DNA of 10,088 nt, from assembly GCA_031280325.1 (NCBI GenBank), contig JAITGW010000103.1, positions 1-10,088 on the forward strand, written 5' to 3'. A model generated the notes under the pieces. That model did no database searches, had not been told where the DNA came from, and saw only the letters and a list, made by a program, of their open reading frames with translations. A program made the position numbers and the translations under genes. The DNA comes from Oscillospiraceae bacterium. GTDB lineage: Bacteria > Bacillota > Clostridia > Oscillospirales > Oscillospiraceae. The first letter of the stretch is position 1; the number at the start of each line of letters is the position of its first letter. Below are positions 1 to 7,424 of this stretch, piece after piece.

Positions 1-570
1 CCATTTTTTAAGCTGATCGCGGCTGTACACCGCTCCGGTCGGATTGTTCGGCGAGCAGATATAGATCGCGTCGGCTCTGACGCTCTCGTCCGGCATGGGA
101 AGAAAACCGTTCTCCTCCGTTGCGTTCATATACAGTATCCTGCGCCCGTTCATCACATTCGTGTCAACATATGCCGGAAACACGGGGTCGGGTATGAGCG
201 CAGCCGCGTCATCCGCGAAAAGGTCAAGGATGTTTCCAACGTCGCTCTTGGCTCCGTCGGAGAGGATGATCTCGTCAGCCTCCACTGTCACGCCCTTCGC
301 GGCGTAATACCCCGCGATCGCCTCCCTGATGAACGGATATCCGACGCCGCCGTCGTCATATCCGCGAAACGTCGCTTCATCTCCCATTTCGCGCACGGCT
401 CTCTCCATCGCCGCCGTAACAGCCGGAACGATCGGGCGCGTAACGTCGCCGATTCCAAGGCGGATAACGTCCGCGTCCGGGTTGGCGGCGCGGTAATCTC
501 CGAACCTTTGGGCAATTGTCTTGAACAGATAACTGTCCTTAAGCTCAAAAAAATGTCTGTTTGCTCTCAT
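1..570 (-). CDS. dapL: LL-diaminopimelate aminotransferase (DapL), N-terminal 190 residues, cut by window edge
   Basis: PLP-dependent class I/II aminotransferase. DapL converts tetrahydrodipicolinate to LL-diaminopimelate in one step with glutamate as amino donor, in the cytosol. The start at 570 (MRANRHFFELKDSYLF) follows GGAGGG at 577-582 with 6 bases between. Visible family signatures are RLGIGDVTRP near residues 37-46, FRGYDDGGVGYPFIREAI near 68-85, LIPDPVFPAYVDTNVM near 126-141, and CSPNNPTG near 173-180, which helps bind the cofactor. The PLP lysine lies further on, outside the window. The family is about 390-410 residues long, so roughly half is present. It starts 13 bases after the nadE stop, so it is almost surely co-transcribed, and it supplies the substrate of the DapF region encoded upstream. 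Other class I aminotransferases are less likely because the N-terminal KDSYLF and GDVTRP segments are DapL-like. Confidence 0.9.
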   Translation of the reverse strand, partial: MRANRHFFELKDSYLFKTIAQRFGDYRAANPDADVIRLGIGDVTRPIVPAVTAAMERAVREMGDEATFRGYDDGGVGYPFIREAIAGYYAAKGVTVEADEIILSDGAKSDVGNILDLFADDAAALIPDPVFPAYVDTNVMNGRRILYMNATEENGFLPMPDESVRADAIYICSPNNPTGAVYSRDQLKKW

Positions 571-583
571 GTTCCGCCCTCCG

Positions 584-1312
584 TTAATTCCCGGTATAAG
601 TGATGATCGGGCTGAGCTTGTGCAGCGCCTTTTTATGGAAGCTCTCGATGAGCGCCTTATCAACCTCCGCCGCGGTGCCGTTTAACAGATATGCGTCGAT
701 TTTCGCGTATGTGATGCCCATTTCGTCCTCGTCTGTCTGCCCGTCAAACAGCGCGGCGGACGGCGCCTTTGCCAGCACGGCGTCCGGCGCGCCGAGAAAG
801 CGCAGAAATTCATAAATCTCCGTCACGGTAAGGTCTGCGATCGGGTTAAAGTCATGCGCGCCGTCGCCCCATTTGGTGAAATAGCCCATATACGCCTCGC
901 TGCGGTTCCCGGTTCCGGCGACAAGGCGGTTCTCGCTCGCCGCGACGGCGTACAGCGTCATCATGCGAAGGCGCGGCGAGATGTTCGCCCCCGCCATGGG
1001 CGCCACATCGATGATGTTCTCAAGCGTTGATATAAATTTCTCCTTGACCTCCGCAAGTCCAAGCTCTCGCGTCGCGATCGCGAATTTCTCCGCGACCTCA
1101 AGCCCGTCGCGCCTGTCAGCGTCGAAATTGCGCGTCGAGATCGGCATAACAAGTCCGACAGTGTTGTCGCACGCTTTTTTGCAAAGGATCCCCACCAGCG
1201 CGGAGTCCTTTCCTCCGCTGTTGCCGTATACGATGCCGGACGCGCCGGATTGCGCCAAAACACCCTGGATAAACTTAACTCGTCCCTCAAGCTCCTTTTG
1301 ATAATCCCTCAT
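584..1312 (-). CDS. nadE: Ammonia-dependent NAD+ synthetase (NadE)
   Basis: Makes NAD+ from nicotinic acid adenine dinucleotide, ATP and ammonia, the last step of NAD synthesis, in the cytosol. The 242-residue protein is one adenine-nucleotide alpha-hydrolase domain. It has the PP-loop SGGKDS at residues 32-37, NISPRLRM at 110-117, GTGNRSE at 133-139, FTKWGDG at 145-151 and GQTDEDEMG at 191-199, all typical NadE signatures. There is no N-terminal nitrilase (glutaminase) domain, so free ammonia is the expected nitrogen donor. The length is near that of short single-domain NadE proteins. The start at 1312 follows AAGGGAG. The gene sits 38 bases after the dapF stop and 13 bases before dapL, so an NAD gene interrupts the two diaminopimelate genes. 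Its link to them may simply be shared dependence on nitrogen supply (inference). Confidence 0.93.
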   Translation of the reverse strand: MRDYQKELEGRVKFIQGVLAQSGASGIVYGNSGGKDSALVGILCKKACDNTVGLVMPISTRNFDADRRDGLEVAEKFAIATRELGLAEVKEKFISTLENIIDVAPMAGANISPRLRMMTLYAVAASENRLVAGTGNRSEAYMGYFTKWGDGAHDFNPIADLTVTEIYEFLRFLGAPDAVLAKAPSAALFDGQTDEDEMGITYAKIDAYLLNGTAAEVDKALIESFHKKALHKLSPIITYTGN

Positions 1313-1350
1313 CTGTGATCTCCCTTCGTACAGTTCTGATTTTGCAGCCG

Positions 1351-2190
1351 CTAAACCTCTATCGTGCCATCGTACACCTTGACGCAGTTTCCGGTCATGT
1401 ACACCGCCTCGTCGGTATAGTTAATTACAAGCTCCCCGCCGGGAGACATTATGCGCACGTCGGCGCCCTTTTCGCAGTGTCCGTTCAGAACCGCCGCGAC
1501 GACGGACGCGCACATTCCCGTGCCGCAGGCGAGCGTTTCGCCGCTGCCCCGCTCCCACACGCGCATTTTCAGCGTATTTTTGTCGATAACCTTAACAAAC
1601 TCCGCGTTCACGCGATCCGGGAAAAGCTTGTCATGCTCAAACTCCGGTCCGATTCTCTCAAGGTCAAGCGTGTCCGGCTCGTCAACAAACAAAACAGCGT
1701 GCGGATTGCCCATCGACACGCAGGTAATCTCCCGCTCCTGCCCCGCAATACTCACGCGGCGCGCAACAACCGTGTCCCCGCCGAGCGCGACGGGAATGTT
1801 CTTCGGATTAAGCTCCGCCTTGCCCATGTTTACGCGCGCCGCCGAAACCTGACCGTTCTGCTTATACAGCTCAAGCTCGCGCAAGCCGCTCTTCGTCTCG
1901 ATCGTGAGCCTGTCCTTGCGCACAATGCCGTTATCGTAAAGGTATTTCGCGACGCAGCGGATCGCATTGCCGCACATACCGCCCTCACTGCCGTCAAGGT
2001 TGAACATCCGCATACGCGCGTCGGCGACGTCGCTTCGCATAATAAGCACAACACCGTCCCCTCCGATTCCGAAATGGCGGTCAGCCAGAATAACCGACAG
2101 CGACTCCGGGCAGTTTATCTCCCTGTCCCACGCGTTGATGTAGATATAATCGTTGCCCGCGCCGTGCATTTTCGTAAAGTCCAGCTTCAT
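1351..2190 (-). other. dapF: dapF region with its own start codon and ribosome binding site inside the fused frame
   Basis: The ATG at 2190 begins MKLDFTKMHGAGNDYIYI, the normal N-terminus of DapF. It is preceded by AGGAG with 7 bases of spacing, a proper ribosome binding site. The product from here would be 279 residues, the usual DapF length, with nothing missing at either end. So a stand-alone DapF could be made by internal initiation whether or not the CarB frame reads through. A second in-frame ATG lies 15 bases upstream, but the AGGAG directly follows it, so 2190 is preferred. This is listed as an alternative product of the fused frame, not as a second locus. Confidence 0.6.
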
Positions 2191-5100
2191 GCGCTCACTC
2201 CTCATGGCGTTGATGTCAACAAGCTCCGTATTGATTTCATTATACCCTGAAAGCAAACTTTCCGCAAGGGCGTCCGCCGTGTCAAGACTCGTCAGGCACG
2301 GAATGCCCAGCGTCGTCGCGCGGCGTCGGATTTTCACGTCGTCGGCGGCGGGATTGCGGCCCGTTTCGGACGTTGATATGATATACGCCAGTTTACCGCT
2401 TTCAATTACGCTCATTGTGTTGTTTTTCGGCGACTCGCTTATTTTATTGACGGTGTTTACGCGCAGTCCGCTCTTTGTAAGCTCGTTTGCCGTGCCGCTC
2501 GTGGCGTACAGCTCAAAGCCCAGCCGCGCCAGCTTCTTTGCGATCTTCGCGATTTCCGGCTTGTCGGAGTCGCGGACGGTGATGAACACGCCGCCCTTTT
2601 TTTGCAGCTTATAGCCCGCCGCGACAAGCCCCTTATACAGGGCTTCTTTAAGCGTCTTGCCTACGCCGAGAACCTCGCCCGTGCTTTTCATCTCAGGGCC
2701 GAGCTGCGTATCGACGTCCGTAAGCTTCTCAAATGAAAACACCGGAACCTTGACGCACGTGTACGGCGGCGTTTTGTATACGCCGGGAGCATATCCCATT
2801 TCGCGTATGCTTATTCCAAGGCTCGCTTTTGTCGCGGCCTCGCACATGTTGATCCCCGTTACCTTTGACAGATACGGAACGGTGCGCGACGCGCGCGGAT
2901 TGACCTCAATGACGTAAACCTCGTCATCCATAACGATATACTGGATATTTATCAGCCCGCGCGCGTTGATTTTCATGCAGATGCTGCGCGTTTCCTGATA
3001 AATGCGCTCGGCAAGTCCGTCGTCGATGTTGATGTTCGGATATACCGCAATAGAGTCGCCGGAGTGTATGCCCGTGCGCTCGATATGCTCCATAATCCCG
3101 GGGATCAGCACGTCGCGCCCGTCGCAAATCGCGTCAACCTCAATCTCGCGCCCCGACAGATATTTGTCGATCAGCACCGGGTTATCCTGCTTTGCTCGCA
3201 GGATAATTTCCATATACTCTGTCACGTCAGCGTCGCTGCCGGCGATAATCATATTCTGCCCGCCAAGGACATAGCTCGGCCGAAGCAGGACGGGATATCC
3301 AAGCTTTGCCGCCGCGGCAAGCGCCTCCGCCGCCGTCATGACGGACAGCCCCACCGGGCGCTTGATGTTCAGCTCTTCAAGCACGGCGTCAAACCGCGCG
3401 CGGTCCTCACACATGTCGATTGTATCCGCGCTCGCCCCGATGATGCTCACACCGAGGGCAGCCAGCGCCGGCGCGAGCTTGATCGCGGTGCCTCCGCCGA
3501 AAGCGACGATGACGCCCTCAGGCTGCTCAACCTCGACAACCCGCATAACGTCCTCAATCGTCAGCGGCTCGAAATACAGCCTGTCGGCGGTGTCAAAGTC
3601 CGTGGATACCGTTTCGGGGTTGTTGTTGATAATTATGACCTCATACCCAAGCTCCTTGAGCGTCTGGCAGCAGTGGACGCAGGCATAGTCAAACTCAATC
3701 CCCTGTCCGATCCGAATCGGACCGGAGCCAAGCACGATAACGCGCGGCTTTGTGCTGCGCCTGGCGAATTCCAGCGCCTCGTCCTCCGCGCCGTTCGGTA
3801 TTGAATAGAAATACGGCGTTTCGGCGGAAAATTCCCCGCCGCATGTATCAACCATCTTGTACACGGGCGCGTTTTCCGGCGCGGGACCCTCGTCAAGGAT
3901 TTTCTTCAGCTTGTGCAAGAACCAGCGGTCAATTTTCGTAAGCGCAAATATCTCGTCAACGGCATACCCGCGCCGCATAGCTTCATACACGACAAACAGG
4001 CGTTCGTCAGTCACGCGCGCAAGCTCTTCCGCAAGCTTTTCGTCAGTATATCTCTGCACCGATGGCAGCTCAAGCGAGCGCAGTCCGATTTCAGCTCCGC
4101 GCACAGCCTTCAGCAACGCGGTTTCAAACGTATCGGCAATCGCCATGACTTCGCCGGTAGCCTTCATCTGCGTGCCGAGATCGCGCTTTGCGTATACAAA
4201 CTTGTCAAACGGCCATTTGGGAAACTTCACCGCGACATAGTCAAGCGTTGGTTCAAACGCCGCGTATGTTTTGCCCGTAACCGCGTTCGGAATCTCGTCG
4301 AGCGTGTAGCCGATCGCGATTTTTGTCGCAACCTTGGCGATCGGATAGCCCGTCGCCTTGCTTGCGAGCGCGGATGAGCGCGACACGCGCGGATTGACCT
4401 CGATGACGCGGTATTCAAACGAATTCGGGTCAAGCGCGAACTGAACGTTGCACCCTCCCTCTACCTTCAGCGCCTGTATGATATCGAGCGACGCCGTGCG
4501 CAGCATCTGATACTCACGGTCAGCAAGCGTCACAGCCGGGGCTATGACAATACTGTCGCCGGTATGGATGCCCACGGGATCGAAGTTTTCCATGGAACAG
4601 ACGGCGATGACGTTTCCGATTTTATCACGCATGACCTCGAACTCAATCTCTTTCCAGCCGGCGACGCTCATCTCAATGAGCACCTGTCCGATCGGTGATA
4701 GCGCCATTCCGTTCGCCGCGATATCGCGCAGCTCCTTTTCGTCGGCTGCAATTCCGCCGCCGCTTCCGCCGAGAGTGAACGCCGGGCGGACAATTACGGG
4801 ATACCCATGCTCGGCCGCAAAGTCAAGCGCTGTATCCAGCTCAGTCGCCACAACGGAGGGAATTACGGGCTGTCCGATCTCTTCCATCGTGTCCTTAAAC
4901 ATCTGGCGGTCCTCCGCCTTGTCAATCGTTTCCGGCGACGAGCCAAGAAGCCGAACTCCGTATTTTTCCAGCGTTCCGTCCCGCGCAAGCTGCATACAAA
5001 GCGTAAGCCCCGTCTGCCCGCCAAGTCCGGAGAGGATCGAGTCCGGGCGCTCCTTTTCGATTATGCGGCGAATCGTGTCACGCGTCAGCGGCTCGAGATA

Positions 5101-5292
5101 AATCTTGTCCGCCATCGCGCTGTCTGTCATAATCGTCGCGGGGTTTGAGTTGACAAGCACGATCTCAAGTCCGTCTCCGCGGAGAATACGGCACGCCTGC
5201 GTTCCGGCATAGTCAAACTCCGCCGCCTGCCCGATGACAATCGGCCCGGAGCCGATGACGAGAACCTTTTTAATGGATTTATCAAGTGGCAT
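1351..5292 (-). CDS. carB-dapF: Carbamoyl-phosphate synthase large chain joined in frame to diaminopimelate epimerase (CarB-DapF)
   Basis: One open frame of 1313 residues. Residues 1-1034 are CarB, which uses ammonia from CarA, bicarbonate and two ATP to make carbamoyl phosphate for pyrimidines and arginine. They hold two homologous ATP-grasp halves: the first with GSGPIVIGQAAEFDYAG at 14-30, R129, R169, E215, H243, Q284, E298 and N300; the second with GSGPIRIGQGIEFDYAC at 522-538 and EVNPRASR at 796-803. An MGS-like regulatory domain covers about 899-1015. Residues 1035-1313 are a full-length DapF (279 residues), which epimerises LL- to meso-diaminopimelate, with both catalytic cysteines (C73 in MCGNAIRC and C222 in ACGTGMC, DapF numbering). 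The start at 5292 follows GGAGGATAAGCAAC. No stop separates the parts. Residues about 1015-1034 form the linker. The second half has FGGG where FGGQ is usual. The fusion could be real, or the result of one lost base near 2245-2247. Domain calls are certain; the single polypeptide is not. Confidence 0.85.
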   Translation of the reverse strand: MPLDKSIKKVLVIGSGPIVIGQAAEFDYAGTQACRILRGDGLEIVLVNSNPATIMTDSAMADKIYLEPLTRDTIRRIIEKERPDSILSGLGGQTGLTLCMQLARDGTLEKYGVRLLGSSPETIDKAEDRQMFKDTMEEIGQPVIPSVVATELDTALDFAAEHGYPVIVRPAFTLGGSGGGIAADEKELRDIAANGMALSPIGQVLIEMSVAGWKEIEFEVMRDKIGNVIAVCSMENFDPVGIHTGDSIVIAPAVTLADREYQMLRTASLDIIQALKVEGGCNVQFALDPNSFEYRVIEVNPRVSRSSALASKATGYPIAKVATKIAIGYTLDEIPNAVTGKTYAAFEPTLDYVAVKFPKWPFDKFVYAKRDLGTQMKATGEVMAIADTFETALLKAVRGAEIGLRSLELPSVQRYTDEKLAEELARVTDERLFVVYEAMRRGYAVDEIFALTKIDRWFLHKLKKILDEGPAPENAPVYKMVDTCGGEFSAETPYFYSIPNGAEDEALEFARRSTKPRVIVLGSGPIRIGQGIEFDYACVHCCQTLKELGYEVIIINNNPETVSTDFDTADRLYFEPLTIEDVMRVVEVEQPEGVIVAFGGGTAIKLAPALAALGVSIIGASADTIDMCEDRARFDAVLEELNIKRPVGLSVMTAAEALAAAAKLGYPVLLRPSYVLGGQNMIIAGSDADVTEYMEIILRAKQDNPVLIDKYLSGREIEVDAICDGRDVLIPGIMEHIERTGIHSGDSIAVYPNINIDDGLAERIYQETRSICMKINARGLINIQYIVMDDEVYVIEVNPRASRTVPYLSKVTGINMCEAATKASLGISIREMGYAPGVYKTPPYTCVKVPVFSFEKLTDVDTQLGPEMKSTGEVLGVGKTLKEALYKGLVAAGYKLQKKGGVFITVRDSDKPEIAKIAKKLARLGFELYATSGTANELTKSGLRVNTVNKISESPKNNTMSVIESGKLAYIISTSETGRNPAADDVKIRRRATTLGIPCLTSLDTADALAESLLSGYNEINTELVDINAMRSERMKLDFTKMHGAGNDYIYINAWDREINCPESLSVILADRHFGIGGDGVVLIMRSDVADARMRMFNLDGSEGGMCGNAIRCVAKYLYDNGIVRKDRLTIETKSGLRELELYKQNGQVSAARVNMGKAELNPKNIPVALGGDTVVARRVSIAGQEREITCVSMGNPHAVLFVDEPDTLDLERIGPEFEHDKLFPDRVNAEFVKVIDKNTLKMRVWERGSGETLACGTGMCASVVAAVLNGHCEKGADVRIMSPGGELVINYTDEAVYMTGNCVKVYDGTIEV
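2239..2267 (-). promoter_or_regulatory. Possible internal sigma-70-type promoter for dapF-nadE-dapL
   Basis: On the minus strand a perfect TATAAT (2239-2244) lies 17 bases after TTGCGG (2262-2267). The -35 box matches only three of six consensus bases, and there is no extended -10 TGn. Transcription would start near 2232, leaving a leader of about 42 bases before the dapF ATG with the AGGAG intact. It lies in the last codons of carB, a plausible place for a promoter that uncouples dapF-nadE-dapL from carAB. Found by eye; a chance TATAAT is possible in any 10 kb. Confidence 0.35.
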
Positions 5293-5398
5293 GTTGCTTA
5301 TCCTCCGTTATATCCGTACATCTGTAATTATCAAGCCAGCATCGGCATAATCTTCCGGCAAATCCCGCACGCCGAACGGCAATCGCCTATATCCGCGG
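5293..5398 (-). other. Gap between the radical SAM gene and carB (106 bases)
   Basis: This is the longest gap between genes in the window. It ends with the carB ribosome binding site GGAGG at 5302-5306. A short self-complementary GCCGTTCGGC is present at 5371-5380, but no T-run follows, so it is not an intrinsic terminator. A promoter-like TTGATA/TATAAC pair is present but badly placed relative to the ribosome binding site. Nothing else was recognised. Confidence 0.5.
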
Positions 5399-5848
5399 TC
5401 ACGCCACGCCGCGCCGCGCGGCATAAGCTATCAGCGCCGCGACGCCGCCGTTCGTCAGCGCGGCAAGCTCCGGGCGGCCGCGCGGGTCATAGCGGTCGAT
5501 GATCGGCAGAATATCCTCCTCGCAGACATTTCCGACAGAAAGCGAGCAGCACAGCCGCACTTCCCCATCCGCCTCTATGGAGAGCGACTCAAGCCTGTCA
5601 AGCCTGCTCGTATACGGCATTGCGCCGCACGGCGCCGACAAATCCAAAGTCTCTCCCTGCGGAAAATATTCCGCGAGACAGCGCAGCGCGTTTCCTGCGG
5701 GAAAGATCACGTTCCCTCCGGAGGCAGATATACCAACGCCGGCAAAGCTTTTCAGAATCTCCCGCGTCGCCTCGTTGTACGGATTGCCGTCGCTCTCGCT
5801 CACGAGCCACACGGGGTGTACACGCAGACGCGCAATCCCCTCTGACAT
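5399..5848 (-). CDS. C-terminal fragment of the broken radical SAM protein (149 residues from its first ATG)
   Basis: This is the continuation of the radical SAM protein in the second frame, which is open upstream to the frameshift near 5930; 5848 is only its first ATG. No ribosome binding site stands before that ATG, which argues against independent translation. The part contains LSAPCGAMP, RLCCSLSVGNVC and a YDP segment followed by a glycine-rich helix (NGGVAALIAYAARRG). The paired cysteines could bind an auxiliary Fe-S cluster (inference). It ends at TGA 5399-5401, 106 bases before carB. Confidence 0.55.
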   Translation of the reverse strand: MSEGIARLRVHPVWLVSESDGNPYNEATREILKSFAGVGISASGGNVIFPAGNALRCLAEYFPQGETLDLSAPCGAMPYTSRLDRLESLSIEADGEVRLCCSLSVGNVCEEDILPIIDRYDPRGRPELAALTNGGVAALIAYAARRGVA

Positions 5849-5924
5849 GAGCGAGCGCGCAAACGCAAGCGCCGGCTCTAACGGTATATACTCCTGATGA
5901 AAGGCGTCCGCGCTGAGCAGAACA

Positions 5925-6269
5925 TCATTTCACTCCCGCCGCGCACAGCCTTGCTGCGGTTCGCTCAATTTCAGCCGCGTCCCGCGAAAAGAAGCCGTTC
6001 GTGATCAGCTGACGCGCCTCAACTCCGCAAGCCCGCGCCGCCTCGTGTATCTCGCAAACCGCATCCGGATACAGCAACGGCTCTCCGCCGAAGGTCATTA
6101 CGGACTTCACCGCGTATCTCCCGGCTGAGCTGCGCACGGCGCGCGAGGCAGCCTTGGCGTCTATTCCTCCGCCGTAACCGCTGACCGCCGCCTCAGAGCA
6201 GTGTCCGCACCTCCCGGTACAGGCGCGGGTGACGATGAACTCCGCGCGTTTTATCTCAGCAAACGCCAT
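5925..6269 (-). CDS. N-terminal fragment of the broken radical SAM protein (114 residues)
   Basis: Carries the radical SAM cluster motif CTGRCGHC at residues 17-24 and GGEP at 61-64, then runs into TGA at 5925-5927 just after the AAA run. At 114 residues it holds only the first part of the TIM-barrel-like core and would probably not fold into a working enzyme alone. The start at 6269 is the only good ATG upstream of the motif and has AAGGGAG before it. Confidence 0.7.
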   Translation of the reverse strand: MAFAEIKRAEFIVTRACTGRCGHCSEAAVSGYGGGIDAKAASRAVRSSAGRYAVKSVMTFGGEPLLYPDAVCEIHEAARACGVEARQLITNGFFSRDAAEIERTAARLCAAGVK

Positions 6270-6283
6270 GCCGCTCCCTTCCG

Positions 6284-7366
6284 CTACCGCGCCTCCATCA
6301 TCGCCGTGAATTTGTCGAACAAAAACGTCGTGTCACGCGGTCCGGCGCAAGCTTCGGGGTGGAACTGTACGGAGAATACCGGCGCATTTTTATAAATCAC
6401 GCCCTCGTTTGTTCCGTCATTTACATTCACAAACCACTCCCGCGCTGTCGTCTTGTCAATACTCTCCGAAACGACGGCGTAGCCATGGTTCTGCGTCGTA
6501 ATATATGTCCGCCCGCTGCCCATCTCCTTTGCGGGCTGATTCCCGCCGCGGTGTCCGTACTTGAGCTTTTCAATCGAGAATCCGTGCGCCAGCGCGAGAA
6601 GCTGATTGCCGAAGCATATGCCGAAAATCGGAATCCCAGATTTGCACAGCGTTTTGAGATTTTCGATAATCACCGAATTCTCAGTATCGCGCGGGTCTCC
6701 CGGTCCGTTTGAGAGCATAATTCCGTCATAGCCGCCCTCGATTACGGCGCGCGCCGGGGTGTCGTGCGGAAAAACCGTGACCTCGCACGATCTCCTCAGG
6801 AGCTCGCGCTTAATGTTCTCCTTGAGTCCGTAATCCATAAGCGCGACGCGGCGGCGCGCCGTCTCAGGCCGCTCCGAATACACGGTTTTTGTGGAGCACT
6901 CCGCAACGGCGTCCTTGATTCGGTACACGCGGATGTCGTCCGTCACGCGATCCGGCTTAACATTTGTTATTTTCCCGTTCATAACGCCGGACTGCCGTAT
7001 CAGCTTCGTAAGCCTCCGCGTATCAATGCCGTACAGTCCGACGACGCCGTGAGATTTCAAAAAAACGTCAAGACTTCCCTCGCTCCGAAAATTAGAGGGG
7101 TCTTGACACCATTGCCGCACTATATATCCTTTCGCCGCGGGCGCGGCGCTCTCAAAATCCGCCGGTATCACGCCGTAATTTCCGATAAGCGGAAACGTCT
7201 GCGTGATTATCTGTCCGTAATAGCTCTTGTCGGTCAAAGTTTCAAGATACCCCGTCATTCCCGTGGTGAACACTGTCTCACCCGTGACCTCTCCGACCGC
7301 GCCAAAGGAATAGCCCTCAAACATTTCGCCGTTTTCAAGTAGTAAATACGCCTTTTGCCTGTCCAT
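6284..7366 (-). CDS. carA: Carbamoyl-phosphate synthase small chain (CarA, glutaminase subunit)
   Basis: Hydrolyses glutamine and channels the ammonia to CarB. The 360-residue protein has the N-terminal CarA domain (about 1-150; TVFTTGMTGYLE at 31-42, YGIDTRRLT at 112-120) and a class I glutamine amidotransferase domain (about 172-355). The domain shows LSNGPGDP at 218-225, nucleophile Cys251 in GICFGNQLLALAHG, TQNHGYAV at 291-298, and His336 and Glu338 in FHPEA, completing the Cys-His-Glu triad. The usual GHQ after the nucleophile is GNQ here. The start at 7366 (MDRQKAYLLLENG) matches the family N-terminus and follows GGGAGG with 7 bases of spacing; the frame is open to an ATG at 7435 inside the previous gene, which is less likely. 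CarA is followed by the broken radical SAM gene, then carB, so the two subunit genes are not adjacent. Confidence 0.94.
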   Translation of the reverse strand: MDRQKAYLLLENGEMFEGYSFGAVGEVTGETVFTTGMTGYLETLTDKSYYGQIITQTFPLIGNYGVIPADFESAAPAAKGYIVRQWCQDPSNFRSEGSLDVFLKSHGVVGLYGIDTRRLTKLIRQSGVMNGKITNVKPDRVTDDIRVYRIKDAVAECSTKTVYSERPETARRRVALMDYGLKENIKRELLRRSCEVTVFPHDTPARAVIEGGYDGIMLSNGPGDPRDTENSVIIENLKTLCKSGIPIFGICFGNQLLALAHGFSIEKLKYGHRGGNQPAKEMGSGRTYITTQNHGYAVVSESIDKTTAREWFVNVNDGTNEGVIYKNAPVFSVQFHPEACAGPRDTTFLFDKFTAMMEAR

Positions 7367-7424
7367 ATCTATCCTCCCGCCCCTCCGTGCATTCATAAAG
7401 CCGCGCGCGTCATTCGCCGCGCCG

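Larger units (their letters stand above)
5399..6269 (-). pseudogene. Radical SAM protein gene of unknown function, split by a one-base frameshift
   Basis: Two adjacent frames together make one radical SAM protein of about 289 residues. The first frame ends ...CAAGVK then TGA at 5925. Removing one base from the AAA run (T-run 5928-5930 on the plus strand) changes V-K-stop to V-N-D and continues as VLLSADAFHQEYIPLEP, an expected continuation of this kind of protein, straight into the second frame. The whole would have the Fe-S/SAM cluster motif CX3CX2C (C17, C21, C24), GGEP at 61-64, and a C-terminal part with CGAMP and LCCSLSVGNVC that could hold extra cluster ligands. The substrate is unknown. 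It starts 14 bases after the carA stop behind AAGGGAG and separates carA from carB. As read, it makes only a short N-terminal fragment, unless the extra base is a sequence error or is bypassed by frameshifting. Confidence 0.75.

Noticed and set aside
1315..2250. Long open frame of 311 codons on the plus strand opposite dapF
   Set aside because: Antisense shadow of a GC-rich real gene; its composition is arginine- and histidine-rich with no recognisable motif.
5307..5334. TTGATA, 16 bases, TATAAC on the minus strand just before carB, resembling a strong promoter
   Set aside because: Transcription would start inside or after the carB GGAGG ribosome binding site, leaving carB without it. Probably chance, or at best not a promoter for carB.
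5925..5932. Programmed +1 frameshift of the RF2 type in the radical SAM gene
   Set aside because: The RF2 signal is CTT TGA C with an upstream internal Shine-Dalgarno; here it is AAA TGA T with no such element. A homopolymer indel explains it more simply.
7394..7424. GCGCG/CGCGC inverted repeat in the gap before carA as a terminator or ANTAR target
   Set aside because: Only 5 bp with an 8-base loop and no T-run or paired hairpin; expected by chance in such GC-rich DNA.
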